From: Acrocarpospora catenulata | GTDB taxonomy: Bacteria > Actinomycetota > Actinomycetes > Streptosporangiales > Streptosporangiaceae | Assembly: GCF_018476525.1 (NCBI RefSeq) | Contig: NZ_JAHCST010000016.1 | Location: 108,060-172,059, forward strand | Length of the DNA stretch: 64,000 nt | Reading direction: 5' to 3' | Shown: positions 27,593 to 36,570 of the stretch, in pieces | Numbering within the stretch: position 1 is the stretch's first letter | How the letters are laid out: the number at the start of each line of letters is the position of its first letter | Notes under the pieces: generated by a model | Seen by the model: the letters and a program-made list of their open reading frames with translations, nothing else | Told to the model about the DNA's origin: nothing | The model's database searches: none | Translations under genes and position numbers: made by a program

Positions 27593-27790
27593 TTCCGACG
27601 TCTCAGCATCCTTTCGGCGCTGGTGTTCTTGGGTGGCGTGCTGGCCCGGGTGACGGCCCTGGTGCCGCCGCGGCTCCAGGCGGACAACGAGGTCGGCTCC
27701 CCGGCGTCGCGGAACATTTACCTCGGCCTGGTCGGCCCGTCCGGATCGGGGAAGTCTTCGGCGTCGCGGCGGCGGGCGTCAAAGGAGACT
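27580..27790 (+). pseudogene. Fragment of a DUF3987/primase-like ATPase
   Basis: About 65 residues, LSALVFLGGVLARVTALVPP through YLGLVGPSGSGKSSA, match the segment around the Walker A loop of DUF3987-type ATPases found in integrative plasmids and phages. No upstream or downstream part of such a protein is present, and the start of the frame overlaps the oppositely oriented Schlafen-type remnant. It is read as element debris. Confidence 0.5.
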
Positions 27791-27832
27791 CGTCTTTTCA
27801 CGCCCGCAGGCGTCTTCGCAGAAACATAGTGA

Positions 27833-28975
27833 CTAGACGAATACGAGAGAGGATTCGAGGGCATCGAAGTAGTGCTCAGCGAAGAGCTTCGCGGTCAACT
27901 CGCCGCGGCTGCTCACGCCCACCTTCTCGAAGACGGACTTGATGTAGTCGCGTACGGTGTGCGTGGACAGGCGAAGCTCGGTGGCGATCTCCGGTGTCGA
28001 CAGGCCGCAGGCAATGCCCCGCAGAACCTCGCGTTCCCGGGTGGTCAGCCCGTACGCCTCCACGATGATCGGTGCGACTTCTGCGCTCTGCGCCTGCTCG
28101 ATCACGACGGCGATCGGACTGTCAGGGTTGGTCTCGTCCATGCAGGAGGCGTGCAGCACGACCCATCGGCCGTCACGATCTCTGCAGCGTAGCCGGGCGG
28201 GCCCGTCCTCGTAACCCAGGCCGACCGCCTGCGCCTGCGATACCAGCCCCAGCAGACTCGCCTGCGTCTGCCACATCGCCTGGTGCTCCGACAGCAAAGA
28301 CCACGGCTCCTCATTGAGGTCCAGTCCGTAGATCTGGCGCAGCCAGGCCTTGGCGTGGAGGTTGGCCGACATGAGCTCGCGCCTCGCGTCGAAGAGGAGC
28401 ACGCCGGGTGCCGGGAGCGTGTCGATCGCCCGGGCCGAGGGTGAGTGTGGCAAGTTTCTCGCGCGTAGTGCGACGCCGACGGTGCGTGAGATGGACGTCA
28501 GGAGCTTCAGTTCGTCCACGTCGAAGGCCGGATGTCCCTTCTCCCGGTACAAGAAGGCGAAGGCCCACGTCGTGTTGCCGGTGCGGAAGATGATTCGCGC
28601 CTCGTCGTCGTATCCCTGCGGGCGCAGGATCTCCCGGTAACGCGGGCTGCGCGCCGGCTTGCCGTCGGTGGCGATCCGCAGCGACCCGGCCGGCTCGGGC
28701 CGCCGTGCCAGATTGCGGATGGGCAGCACGTCGTTGCTGTGGAACTCGTTATCCCAGAACTGCTGGCATAACGAGTGGTCCATGTGTTCGATCCGCCCAA
28801 CGGAGGCCGCGAGCAGCGTCGCGGGATCGACACCGAACCACACGGAGCCGTCGAACGGGACGGCCTTGCGTACTTCGGTGCTGACTGCGGCCAGGAACTC
28901 GTCCGCGGTCGCGCAGTGTGCGTTCGCGTGCCGGATCGACGCCACCAGGCGGGGGGCGATTGCAGTCCCGGTCAT
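27833..28975 (-). CDS. LuxR-family regulator with GAF-like sensor region
   Basis: The protein has about 380 residues. The N-terminal half (about 10-180) is GAF-like (VPFDGSVWFGVDPATLL, IIFRTGNTTWAFAFLYREKG). A middle PAS-like segment carries GVLLFDARRELMSAN. The C-terminal LuxR helix-turn-helix has LTTREREVLRGIACGLST and LSTHTVRDYIKSVFEKVGV. The start is uncertain: ATG 28975 or GTG 29011, the latter abutting a GAGGGG run. A perfect 16-bp palindrome at 29012-29027 sits right at the start region, suggesting autoregulation. Targets are unknown. Confidence 0.85.
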   Translation of the reverse strand: MTGTAIAPRLVASIRHANAHCATADEFLAAVSTEVRKAVPFDGSVWFGVDPATLLAASVGRIEHMDHSLCQQFWDNEFHSNDVLPIRNLARRPEPAGSLRIATDGKPARSPRYREILRPQGYDDEARIIFRTGNTTWAFAFLYREKGHPAFDVDELKLLTSISRTVGVALRARNLPHSPSARAIDTLPAPGVLLFDARRELMSANLHAKAWLRQIYGLDLNEEPWSLLSEHQAMWQTQASLLGLVSQAQAVGLGYEDGPARLRCRDRDGRWVVLHASCMDETNPDSPIAVVIEQAQSAEVAPIIVEAYGLTTREREVLRGIACGLSTPEIATELRLSTHTVRDYIKSVFEKVGVSSRGELTAKLFAEHYFDALESSLVFV

Positions 28976-29338
28976 GTCAAAGATGGTAATCCTTGGATCT
29001 TTCCCGTACACCCCCTCAATTGAGGGGAGTTCATTACCCCAAAACCCACGGTTGAGGGATACCTGTTTTCGCTCGACGGCCCGAGAGTTGATCCCGTCAC
29101 GTTGAGCGGCCTGGCGCGCCCGGCCGCGAGATTGACACTGCGCGTAATTCGATCTCCCCTCCCCCCATCTCCTAGTTCAGATTTACCGATCTTTAGCCTC
29201 GGGCTCCCATCCTGCTGGGCGCACGAAACATCGAGGCTAGGAGAGGCCTCAGCACTATTCCCCACCCGGTCATCGACCGTCAGCTACAACCGGCTACCAA
29301 CGAAAAGAAAGTGGCCGGGAAAGGCTTAGATCGCCGCC
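28976..29338. other. Region upstream of the LuxR gene
   Basis: Lower GC than its surroundings. It holds the palindrome at 29012-29027, a repeat of its half site (TTGAGGG at 29052-29058) and a C/T-rich run near 29155-29170. No gene is supported. Confidence 0.4.
29012..29027. promoter_or_regulatory. Palindromic operator candidate at the LuxR promoter
   Basis: CCCCTCAATTGAGGGG is a perfect 16-bp palindrome immediately before the LuxR start region, with an additional half site 25 bases further upstream. The placement fits an autoregulatory site or one for another factor. Confidence 0.6.
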
Positions 29339-29641
29339 TTGGAAACAGGCCGCACGTCCTGGACCGCGGTGCTGGACGCGGTCCGGCTCGGCCCCCTCAC
29401 GATGTGGCTATCCTGCCGCGCCCATCTCACCCGTGGATGGGCCCTACTGGCCCTGGGACGCCCCGAGGCTGCCACGGATCACTTTCGCAGCGCCGAACAA
29501 TTGCTTTCCTCCACGAAAGCAGAGGGCGAGGAGAGAGCCGCCTGGCTTTGGGTCGATATGGCCAACGGTTTTGAACATGCCGGATGCCACGCCGCCGGGA
29601 TGAACGCCTACACAAATGCGCTCGCACTCTACGACCTCTAA
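29339..29641 (+). pseudogene. Possible TPR-repeat protein fragment
   Basis: About 100 residues have helical TPR-like character (ALLALGRPEAATDHFRSAEQ, then AAWLWVDMANGFEHAG and MNAYTNALALYD), as in the C-terminal half of TPR-containing regulators. It begins with TTG, has no visible ribosome site, and is shorter than any complete family member, so it is more likely a remnant than a working gene. Confidence 0.35.
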
Positions 29642-29899
29642 CAGGCCTACGGTCCTTCCGCGTAGGCGGGCGTGAATTCAGTTGGGGAAGACACCCAGTC
29701 CAATTCATTTCTTACGCACGGTAAACGAGGTGCTGGAGATTAGCGGGAGATATCCGCCAGACACTCAGGCAGGCGACGAGTTGCCGGGTCGACTACTTGG
29801 ACGAGTTCATGCGCCGATGTGTACGCGCGGGTCGTCACGCCGATCTGGCTTGACGCCGCGCGTTTGCCCGGCGAAGCGATGATGCTGCGCAACCTCCCG

Positions 29900-30814
29900 T
29901 TATGTAGGCGGCCCCTGGTGCAACGCCCGGGCCGCCAGATGTGCCCAGTCGCGGATTGCGGAGATGACCGGGTCCGTGTCGTCCTGGTGCCGCCAGGCGA
30001 GTGCCACGCCCGAGACGTGCTCAGGCCGGGAGAGCCAGACGAACCGGACGCCGGGATGGTGAGTGAGGGTGTACGGCTGCGGCAGCAGAGCCACTCCCTG
30101 GCCTTCGGCGACCAGGCCCATGAGCATCGCCGTGCTGGCCACGTCCCAGGCGACGGTCGGCACGAATCCCTCGGCGATACAGGTCTGCATGGCCGCGTTG
30201 TACACACTCTCACCGATGTCCCGGCTGTACATCACGAACGATTGCTCGGCGAGTTGGGCGAGCCCGCGCGAGTCGTCCCACTCGAAGGAGTCCGGGATGG
30301 CGGCCACCAGCCGGTCGCCGTACAGGAATGACAACCTCAGGTCGTTGGTCGAGGCCGTCGGCGGGCGGAGTATGCCGAGTGAGAGGTCTCCGCTGAGGAG
30401 CCCGTGCTCCTGCTCCCGGGTGTGCAGCACCCGCACCTGGACGGTGGTGAAGGGGAACACGTTGGCGAACGAGGCCAGCACCGTGGGCAGCAGGTCGACG
30501 ATCGCGGACTCGACGCAGCCGATGACCACGGAGCCACTGGTACCCGAGGCCTGTACGGCGACCTGAGCCGCCTTCTCCGCGGCGCCGAGTACGCGGCGGG
30601 CCTCGATCAGGAAGGCCTGGCCCGCCCGGGTCAGCTCCACACGGCGCGAACTGCGGACGAACAGGTCGATGCCCAGCATGGACTCCAGCGCGCGGATCTG
30701 CCGGGTGAGCGGCGGCTGGGAGATGTGCATGCGCTCGGCGGCCTTGCTGAAGTGCAGTTCCTCGGCGACCGCGACGAACAGACCGAGCTGGTGAAGGGTG
30801 AAGTTCAGTGCCAT
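29900..30814 (-). CDS. LysR-family transcriptional regulator
   Basis: The 304-residue protein has the N-terminal helix-turn-helix (LHQLGLFVAVAEELHFSKAA, then MHISQPPLTRQIRALE) and a LysR substrate-binding domain (GSVVIGCVESAIVDLLP, LPQPYTLTHHPG). It is divergent from the nine-gene operon starting at 31012, the classic position of a LysR activator. The ligand is probably a substrate or CoA-pathway intermediate of that operon. Confidence 0.92.
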   Translation of the reverse strand: MALNFTLHQLGLFVAVAEELHFSKAAERMHISQPPLTRQIRALESMLGIDLFVRSSRRVELTRAGQAFLIEARRVLGAAEKAAQVAVQASGTSGSVVIGCVESAIVDLLPTVLASFANVFPFTTVQVRVLHTREQEHGLLSGDLSLGILRPPTASTNDLRLSFLYGDRLVAAIPDSFEWDDSRGLAQLAEQSFVMYSRDIGESVYNAAMQTCIAEGFVPTVAWDVASTAMLMGLVAEGQGVALLPQPYTLTHHPGVRFVWLSRPEHVSGVALAWRHQDDTDPVISAIRDWAHLAARALHQGPPT

Positions 30815-30972
30815 CCGGCCGGTCCTCTGGCTTGTTCACTTCAGTGCTTCGAGAGAGTCCACCACAGGCATGGATCGACCGCAATAACGATCTGCCAGGT
30901 CAGGACGGTATCGATCGGGCGAGGAAGAGTATTGGACCTGCTCTGAACCCCGCCCGCAGAATGTCCAGAAAG

Positions 30973-30989
30973 CGGCCACCGGGTGGCCG
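30973..30989. promoter_or_regulatory. 17-bp palindrome in the leader of the acyl-CoA synthetase operon
   Basis: CGGCCACC-G-GGTGGCCG is a perfect 8-1-8 dyad ending 22 bases before the GTG start of the first operon gene. It could be an operator or an RNA hairpin in the leader. It is GC-only, so chance cannot be ruled out. Confidence 0.35.
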
Positions 30990-31011
30990 GACGGAAAGGA
31001 GCGTTTGGGGA

Positions 31012-32544
31012 GTGCGGCAACTGACATTGTGGGAGTCCCTCGGCGAGGCCGCTCACCGGTCCCCGGACCGGGTCTACTGCTCGTTCGGGGACACGGACGT
31101 GACCTTGCGCGAGTTACGGGCGCGGGCCGTCGACATGGCCGGTCGGCTGGCCGCGTCGGGGGTGGCTCGTGGCGATCGGGTCGCGGTGATGTTGCCGAAC
31201 TGCCCGGCGCACCTGGACCTGGTGATGGGACTGCTCGCCCTTGGCGCCGTGTACGTCCCGCTCAATGTAAGGGCGAAAGGTCCGGGCCTGGCCCACATCC
31301 TGGCCCAGTCCGAGCCGGTTCTGGTGGTCGCCGACGAATCGACCAGGGAGGCTCTCGGCGCGGCCGTCAAGGACTCCGGCTGGTCGGGCGCGCTGCACTG
31401 GCTGGCCGGCTCCGCGCGGCTCTTCGGCGAGAGCGCCTCGCTCCCGCCGGACGTGGAGCGATCCGTCCACGACGTGGTGAGCATCAGCTACACCTCGGGC
31501 ACCACCGGCCCGCCCAAGGGCGTCAAGGTCACCGACGCGATGCTGCGGGTGTGCGCCGGCGGAGTGGCGACCGCCACCGACGCCGAAGACGGCGACGTGT
31601 ACCTGATGTGGGAGCCCTTCTTCCACGTGGGCGGTCTCCAGATGCTCTTCCTGGCGTTCCTGCGTGACGTCCGCCTGCACATTCTGCCCCGGTTCAGCGC
31701 GTCGCGCTTCTGGGACCAGGCCCGAGCCTGCGGCGCCCGGCACATCCACTATCTCGGCGGAGTCGTGCAGATCCTGCTGCGCCAGCCGCCGAGCCCGGAT
31801 GACCGGGATCACTCGGTGCGCACCGCCTGGGGCGCGGGGGCCACGGAGGAGACCTGGCGGGAGTTCGAGCGCCGGTTCGGGGTCCGGCTGCGCGAGGTGT
31901 ACGGGCTCACCGAGAGTTCCAGCATCAACACCGTCAACGTCCAGAGCCGAGTCGGTTCGATCGGCCGGGCCATCCCCGGCTTCGACGTGCAGGTCGTCGA
32001 CCAGGCGGGCACACCCGTACGGCCAGGCGAACGCGGCGAGATCAGAATCCTCGGCGTGCCCGGCGCCATGACCCCGGGCTACTTCCGCAACGAGGAGGCC
32101 ACCGCCGCCCTGCTCCGCCCCGGCGGCTGGCTCTACACCGGCGACCTGGCGACGGCGGACGAGGACGGCTATCTGTACTTCCTCGGCCGGATGACCGACA
32201 ACGTACGGGTCGGAGGCGAGAACGTCTCCGCCTGGGAGGTCGAGTCGGTGGCGAGGGCCCATCCGCAGGTCGCCGACTGCGCGGTCGTCGGCGTCAAGGG
32301 CGAGGTGGGCGAGCAGGACATCCTGCTCTACGTGCAACGCGTCGCCGGCCCGGAGGTGTCGGAGCAGGAGATCGTCGACTGGTGCCGCAACGGCCTCGCG
32401 CCCTACCAGGTGCCGCGGTACGTCGCGTGGGTCGAGGAATTCTCACGCGGACCGTCGATGCGGATTCTCAAGGACAGGCTTGCGGCGACACCTGACGGCG
32501 CCTGGGACCGAGTTGTGGCGGAGGTACACCGATGCGGACGCTGA
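31012..32544 (+). CDS. AMP-dependent acyl-CoA synthetase/ligase
   Basis: The protein has 510 residues from the GTG at 31012 (AAGGAG upstream); upstream in-frame starts would add unrelated sequence. ANL-superfamily motifs are intact: P-loop YTSGTTGPPKGVK, YGLTESS, the GDLATAD motif, and the hinge region FLGRMTDNVRVGGENVS. The C-terminal catalytic lysine should lie in SMRILKDRL, where the usual PxxxxGK context is altered but a Lys follows. It activates a carboxylic acid to its CoA thioester. It is the first gene of the 31-42.6 kb operon and overlaps the amidohydrolase gene by 13 bases. Confidence 0.88.
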   Translation: MRQLTLWESLGEAAHRSPDRVYCSFGDTDVTLRELRARAVDMAGRLAASGVARGDRVAVMLPNCPAHLDLVMGLLALGAVYVPLNVRAKGPGLAHILAQSEPVLVVADESTREALGAAVKDSGWSGALHWLAGSARLFGESASLPPDVERSVHDVVSISYTSGTTGPPKGVKVTDAMLRVCAGGVATATDAEDGDVYLMWEPFFHVGGLQMLFLAFLRDVRLHILPRFSASRFWDQARACGARHIHYLGGVVQILLRQPPSPDDRDHSVRTAWGAGATEETWREFERRFGVRLREVYGLTESSSINTVNVQSRVGSIGRAIPGFDVQVVDQAGTPVRPGERGEIRILGVPGAMTPGYFRNEEATAALLRPGGWLYTGDLATADEDGYLYFLGRMTDNVRVGGENVSAWEVESVARAHPQVADCAVVGVKGEVGEQDILLYVQRVAGPEVSEQEIVDWCRNGLAPYQVPRYVAWVEEFSRGPSMRILKDRLAATPDGAWDRVVAEVHRCGR

Positions 32545-33722
32545 TCGTCAACGCCGTGCTGCTCGACGGAACAGGGGCCGATCCTGTTCCCGGCGCCAGC
32601 GTGCTGGTCGAGGGGGACCGGATCGTCGAGATCGACGTGACCGGCACGGCCAGGCGCCCGTCTGCCGACCTGGTCGTCGACGCCGGCGGCGGCACCCTGA
32701 TGCCCGGCCTCATCGACCTGCACGTGCACTTCCTGGGATCGTCCCAGACGGCATCCTGGACGGAGATCGACAAGACCCTGTACGGCGTGGAGCAAGGGCG
32801 GCTCGCCCTGGACGCGGGGATCACCACGGCACGGGACGTCGGCGCCAAGGAGCAGTCGATCTTCGCCCTGCGGGACCACTTCGCCGACGGCCGGCTCGAC
32901 GGCCCGCGGGTGCTGGCCTGCGGGGCGATGATCGCGATGACCGGCGGCCACGGCTCCCCGTTCAACACCCGCGAGTGCGACGGACCGGACGAGGTCCGCA
33001 AGGGCACCCGCGAACAGCTCCGCGCGGGCGCGGACTGGATCAAGATCTCCGCCACCGGCGGCGCGGCCACCGCCAACGAGAAGATCACCTCGGTCCAGTT
33101 CGACCCCGAGGAGATGCGGATGGCGGTGCACGAGGCCACCAAGGCCGGCAAGTACGTCTGCGCCCACGCCCATGCCGCGCTGGGGATACGCCAGGCCGTT
33201 CAGGCCGGGGTGCGGACGATCGAGCACGGCGTGTTCATCGACGACGAGACGGCTGCCGTCATGCTGGAGCACGGAGCATGGCTGGTGCCGACCCTGTCGG
33301 CGTATGTCGCGATCGTCGAGCAGGGGCCCGCGTTCGGCATCCCCGCCTACATGCAGGACAAGGCCCGGATGGTGACCGGCCTGCACGTGCAGAGCGTGGC
33401 CCGGGCGTATCAGGCCGGGGTTCCGATCGCCTTCGGCACCGACGCGGCGGGCCGGTACAACCCGATCGGCCGATCGGTCGTCCGGGAGGTCGAGTTGCTC
33501 ACCGAGGCGGGCATGCCGCTGGCGGAGGTGGCGCGATCCGCCACGAGCGTCGCGGCCGAGGCGCTGGGCATCGCCGACACCGTCGGCACCGTCGAGGTGG
33601 GCAAGCGCGCCGACCTCATCATTCTCGCCGGCGACCCGTTGCGGACCGCCGGCGCCTACCGATCCGTCTCCTTCGTCATGAGCGGCGGAGTGGTCAAGAG
33701 AAGGCTCGCCTTCGACCGCTAG
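32532..33722 (+). CDS. Amidohydrolase-superfamily metal hydrolase (imidazolonepropionase/prolidase-like), copy 1
   Basis: The 396-residue protein has the amidohydrolase metal motif DLHVHF near residue 62, a metal-binding or carboxylated Lys region in WIKISATGG, His in CAHAHA, His in IEHGVF and the Asp in FGTDAAG. It belongs to the COG1228 group, which includes Xaa-Pro dipeptidase-like and N-acyl amide hydrolases. It is related to the second copy at 35324-36568, sharing TGGHG, ECDG, ATGGAAT and GTDAAG. With a peptide-type importer in the operon, it probably hydrolyses an imported amide or dipeptide-like compound. Confidence 0.87.
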   Translation: MRTLIVNAVLLDGTGADPVPGASVLVEGDRIVEIDVTGTARRPSADLVVDAGGGTLMPGLIDLHVHFLGSSQTASWTEIDKTLYGVEQGRLALDAGITTARDVGAKEQSIFALRDHFADGRLDGPRVLACGAMIAMTGGHGSPFNTRECDGPDEVRKGTREQLRAGADWIKISATGGAATANEKITSVQFDPEEMRMAVHEATKAGKYVCAHAHAALGIRQAVQAGVRTIEHGVFIDDETAAVMLEHGAWLVPTLSAYVAIVEQGPAFGIPAYMQDKARMVTGLHVQSVARAYQAGVPIAFGTDAAGRYNPIGRSVVREVELLTEAGMPLAEVARSATSVAAEALGIADTVGTVEVGKRADLIILAGDPLRTAGAYRSVSFVMSGGVVKRRLAFDR

Positions 33723-33787
33723 CCCTGCCGTTCGTACGGCCCTGGCCGTCGTTCTCCCCCCTGTCTCACACCTGATGGGTGATAGCC

Positions 33788-35320
33788 ATGTCCATAAGAA
33801 CCACGATCGCCATCATGGGCGTGACTGTCGCGCTCCTCCTCGCCGGCTGCGGCAGCGGCGGCGGAGAAGAAACCGGAGAGGCCCGGAACGAACTCAGGGT
33901 CGCGATGGCGGTGATGCCCAAGGGCCCCAGCCTCGACCCCATGCTCACCACCTACGGCAACCCCGAGATGGCGAACCTGTACGACGGCCTCACGGCCATC
34001 GACGCCGACGGCCGGATCGTTCCAGGCCTGGCCACCGAATGGAAGTCCGTCGACCCCACCACCTGGCGGTTCACCCTCCGCAAGGGGGTGAGGTTCCACA
34101 ACGGCGAGGAGTTCACCGCCGACGACGTGGTGTACAGCTTCGAGCGGATGAAGGATCCGGCCAACGAGTCCACGCAAGTCACCCAGATGGCGTACCTGGC
34201 GGGCGTGAAGAAGGTGGACGACTACACCGTCGACCTGATCACGGCCCAGCCGTACGCGCCCTTGCCGGCTGCCGTCCGGGTTCAGCTGCGTATCGTGCCC
34301 AAGGACTACATCGAGAAGGTCGGGAACGCGGCCTTCGCCAAGGCGCCGGTGGGGACGGGGCCCTACAAGTTCGTCGAGTGGGTCCAGGACCAGCGCATCG
34401 TGCACGCGGCCAACGAGAACTACTGGGCCGGTGCGCCGAAGATCAAGAAGATCACGTACTTGAGCGCTCCCGAGGCGTCCACTCGCACGTCGATGCTGCT
34501 CGCGGGCGAGGCCGATCTCATCGAGGCGGTGCTCGACACCGACGTCAAGCGCATCGAGTCCGCCAGCGGCAAGCAGATCGTCCGGGCGGATACCGCCTAC
34601 ATCAACTACATCGGCATCAACGCGCTCAAGCCGCCGTTCGACGACGTTTGGGTCCGCCAGGCCATGAACTACGCGGTGGATGTCGAGACGATCATCAACA
34701 GCGTGCTGGGCGGCAACGGGACGCTGCTTCCCATCTCGAACTCGACCAACCATGCCGGGTTCGACCCCGAGCTCAAGCCGTACCCCTACGACCCGGACCG
34801 GGCCAAGGCGCTGCTCGCTGAGGTCGGGTTGGGCGCGAACATTCCGCCCCAGGTAATCGAGGTCGGGCAGGGGCGGCAGCCGTACAACGCCGAGGTCGCC
34901 CAGGCCGTCGCCGGCTATCTCACCGAGGTCGGCATTCCGACGACCGTGAAGGTGATGGAGTCGGCCGCCCAGTTCGAGCGTTACGTCGGCGGCAAGGCCG
35001 ACAGCCTCGCCTACAACGGCATGACCTCCTTCGCCCTCGACTCCGACGCCATCTTCACGCTGATGTTCACCGACGGCTCTCGCGGCAGCCAGTACTTCGA
35101 CACGTCCAAGACCAGCGATCTCGCGCTGAAGGGGCAGGGGGCCGCCGACCCCGCCAAACGGGCGGAGATCTACCGCGAACTACAGCAGATCATCCGCGAG
35201 GAGGCGCCGCACATCTTCCTCTTCCAGACCATCGACGTCTACGCGGCCAGCGACCGTCTCGTCTGGGACGGGCCGGTGGCGACACGCGAGATGCCGTTTG
35301 CGACGGCGTACTTCAAGTGA
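33788..35320 (+). CDS. Peptide/opine-type ABC transporter substrate-binding lipoprotein (SBP_bac_5)
   Basis: About 510 residues. A lipobox LLAGC near residue 20 is followed by a Gly-rich linker and the family 5 binding-protein fold (LATEWKSVDPTTWRFTLRKG, FTADDVVYSFERM, GTGPYKFVEW). The ATG at 33788 is preferred over the GTG at 33779. It feeds the permeases at 39.0-40.9 kb and the ATPase at 40.9-42.6 kb. Family ligands are oligopeptides, nickel chelates and other amides. Confidence 0.92.
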   Translation: MSIRTTIAIMGVTVALLLAGCGSGGGEETGEARNELRVAMAVMPKGPSLDPMLTTYGNPEMANLYDGLTAIDADGRIVPGLATEWKSVDPTTWRFTLRKGVRFHNGEEFTADDVVYSFERMKDPANESTQVTQMAYLAGVKKVDDYTVDLITAQPYAPLPAAVRVQLRIVPKDYIEKVGNAAFAKAPVGTGPYKFVEWVQDQRIVHAANENYWAGAPKIKKITYLSAPEASTRTSMLLAGEADLIEAVLDTDVKRIESASGKQIVRADTAYINYIGINALKPPFDDVWVRQAMNYAVDVETIINSVLGGNGTLLPISNSTNHAGFDPELKPYPYDPDRAKALLAEVGLGANIPPQVIEVGQGRQPYNAEVAQAVAGYLTEVGIPTTVKVMESAAQFERYVGGKADSLAYNGMTSFALDSDAIFTLMFTDGSRGSQYFDTSKTSDLALKGQGAADPAKRAEIYRELQQIIREEAPHIFLFQTIDVYAASDRLVWDGPVATREMPFATAYFK

Positions 35321-35323
35321 CCG

Positions 35324-36568
35324 ATGCCCACGAAAGGCAACGCATTGGGTACCACAGCCCTCACCGGCGCACGGGTCATCGACGGCCGCGGTGCCGCGCC
35401 GGTCGACGATCAGACGATCCTCATTGAGGACGACCGCATCGCCTCGGTCGGGCCTGGCGGCGTCCCCGCCGGAGTGACCCCGGATGTCGTGATCGACCTG
35501 CATGGACAGACCGTCACACCCGGGCTCATCGACATGCACGTCCACACCGCCCACCCCATCGCCGACTCCGAAGTGTGGGGCGGCCGGATGGGCCGCTACC
35601 TGTCCGCAGACGAACTCGCCGTCTGGTCGATGGTCAACGCGCGCCGGGCGATCCGGGCCGGGCTCACCACTGTCCGGGATGTCGGGTGTGCCACCGACTC
35701 GGTATTCGCCCTGCGCCGGCTGACCGGCTGGGACGTGACCTTGGGGCCACGGGTGCTGGCCGCCGGGCAACTGCTGTGCATCACCGGCGGGCACGGGCAC
35801 CAGCTGTTCGGCTACGAGTGCGACGGCGTGGACGAGGCCACCAAGGGCGCCCGACTGCAGCTCAAGCGCGGCGCGGACCTCATCAAGCTCTGCGCCACCG
35901 GCGGCGCGGCCACCAAGCACGAAAAGATCACCGAGAACCAGTTCACCCGCGCAGAGATGACGGCGATCGTCGAGGTCGCACACGAGAGGGGCAAGCGGGT
36001 GGCGGCACACGCGCACGCCACCTCCGGAATCAAGGCCGCGATCGAGGCCGGCGTCGACACCATCGACCACGGCGTGATCCTCGACGACGAGGCGGTCGCC
36101 ATGATGGCCGAGGCGGGCACCTACCTGGTGCCGACCCTCTCCATCTACCCGGCGCTGGCCACCATCGGCCCGTCCAAAGGACTGGAACCGCACGCGGCGG
36201 AGAAGGGAGCGCAGGTCGCCGAGATCCACCAGGCGAGCCTGTGGCTCGCGCACCAGGCCGGAGTGAAGATCGCTTTCGGTACGGACGCCGCCGGGCCGTA
36301 CCACCTCATCGGCGGCCCAGGGGTGCTACGCGCGGAGTTCGAGCTGATGGCCGGGGCCGGGATGACCCCGCTGGAGGTCTTCCAGGCGGCGACAAGCGTG
36401 TCAGCGGAGGCGCTCGGCCTGGAGGCCGAGATCGGGGCCGTCGAACCAGGCAAGATCGCCGACCTGGTCGTCTATCCGGGCGACCCGCTGACCGACCTCG
36501 ACCTGATCGACACCCCCGCGATGGTCTTCCGCGGCGGAACACTCTGCGGCATGACTGAGAGCTGGTAA
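35324..36568 (+). CDS. Amidohydrolase-superfamily metal hydrolase, copy 2
   Basis: The 414-residue paralogue of the enzyme at 32532-33722 has the same metal motifs: DMHVHT, LIKLCATGG, AAHAHA, IDHGVI, FGTDAAG. It starts 3 bases after the binding-protein stop and ends 2 bases before the next gene, so translation is likely coupled. Two diverged copies in one operon suggest two amide bonds, two stereoisomers or successive steps on one substrate. I cannot distinguish these. Confidence 0.87.
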   Translation: MPTKGNALGTTALTGARVIDGRGAAPVDDQTILIEDDRIASVGPGGVPAGVTPDVVIDLHGQTVTPGLIDMHVHTAHPIADSEVWGGRMGRYLSADELAVWSMVNARRAIRAGLTTVRDVGCATDSVFALRRLTGWDVTLGPRVLAAGQLLCITGGHGHQLFGYECDGVDEATKGARLQLKRGADLIKLCATGGAATKHEKITENQFTRAEMTAIVEVAHERGKRVAAHAHATSGIKAAIEAGVDTIDHGVILDDEAVAMMAEAGTYLVPTLSIYPALATIGPSKGLEPHAAEKGAQVAEIHQASLWLAHQAGVKIAFGTDAAGPYHLIGGPGVLRAEFELMAGAGMTPLEVFQAATSVSAEALGLEAEIGAVEPGKIADLVVYPGDPLTDLDLIDTPAMVFRGGTLCGMTESW

Positions 36569-36570
36569 CC

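Noticed and set aside
29682..29882. A 66-codon plus-strand frame
   Set aside because: No recognisable motif and it lies partly antisense to the end of the LysR gene region.
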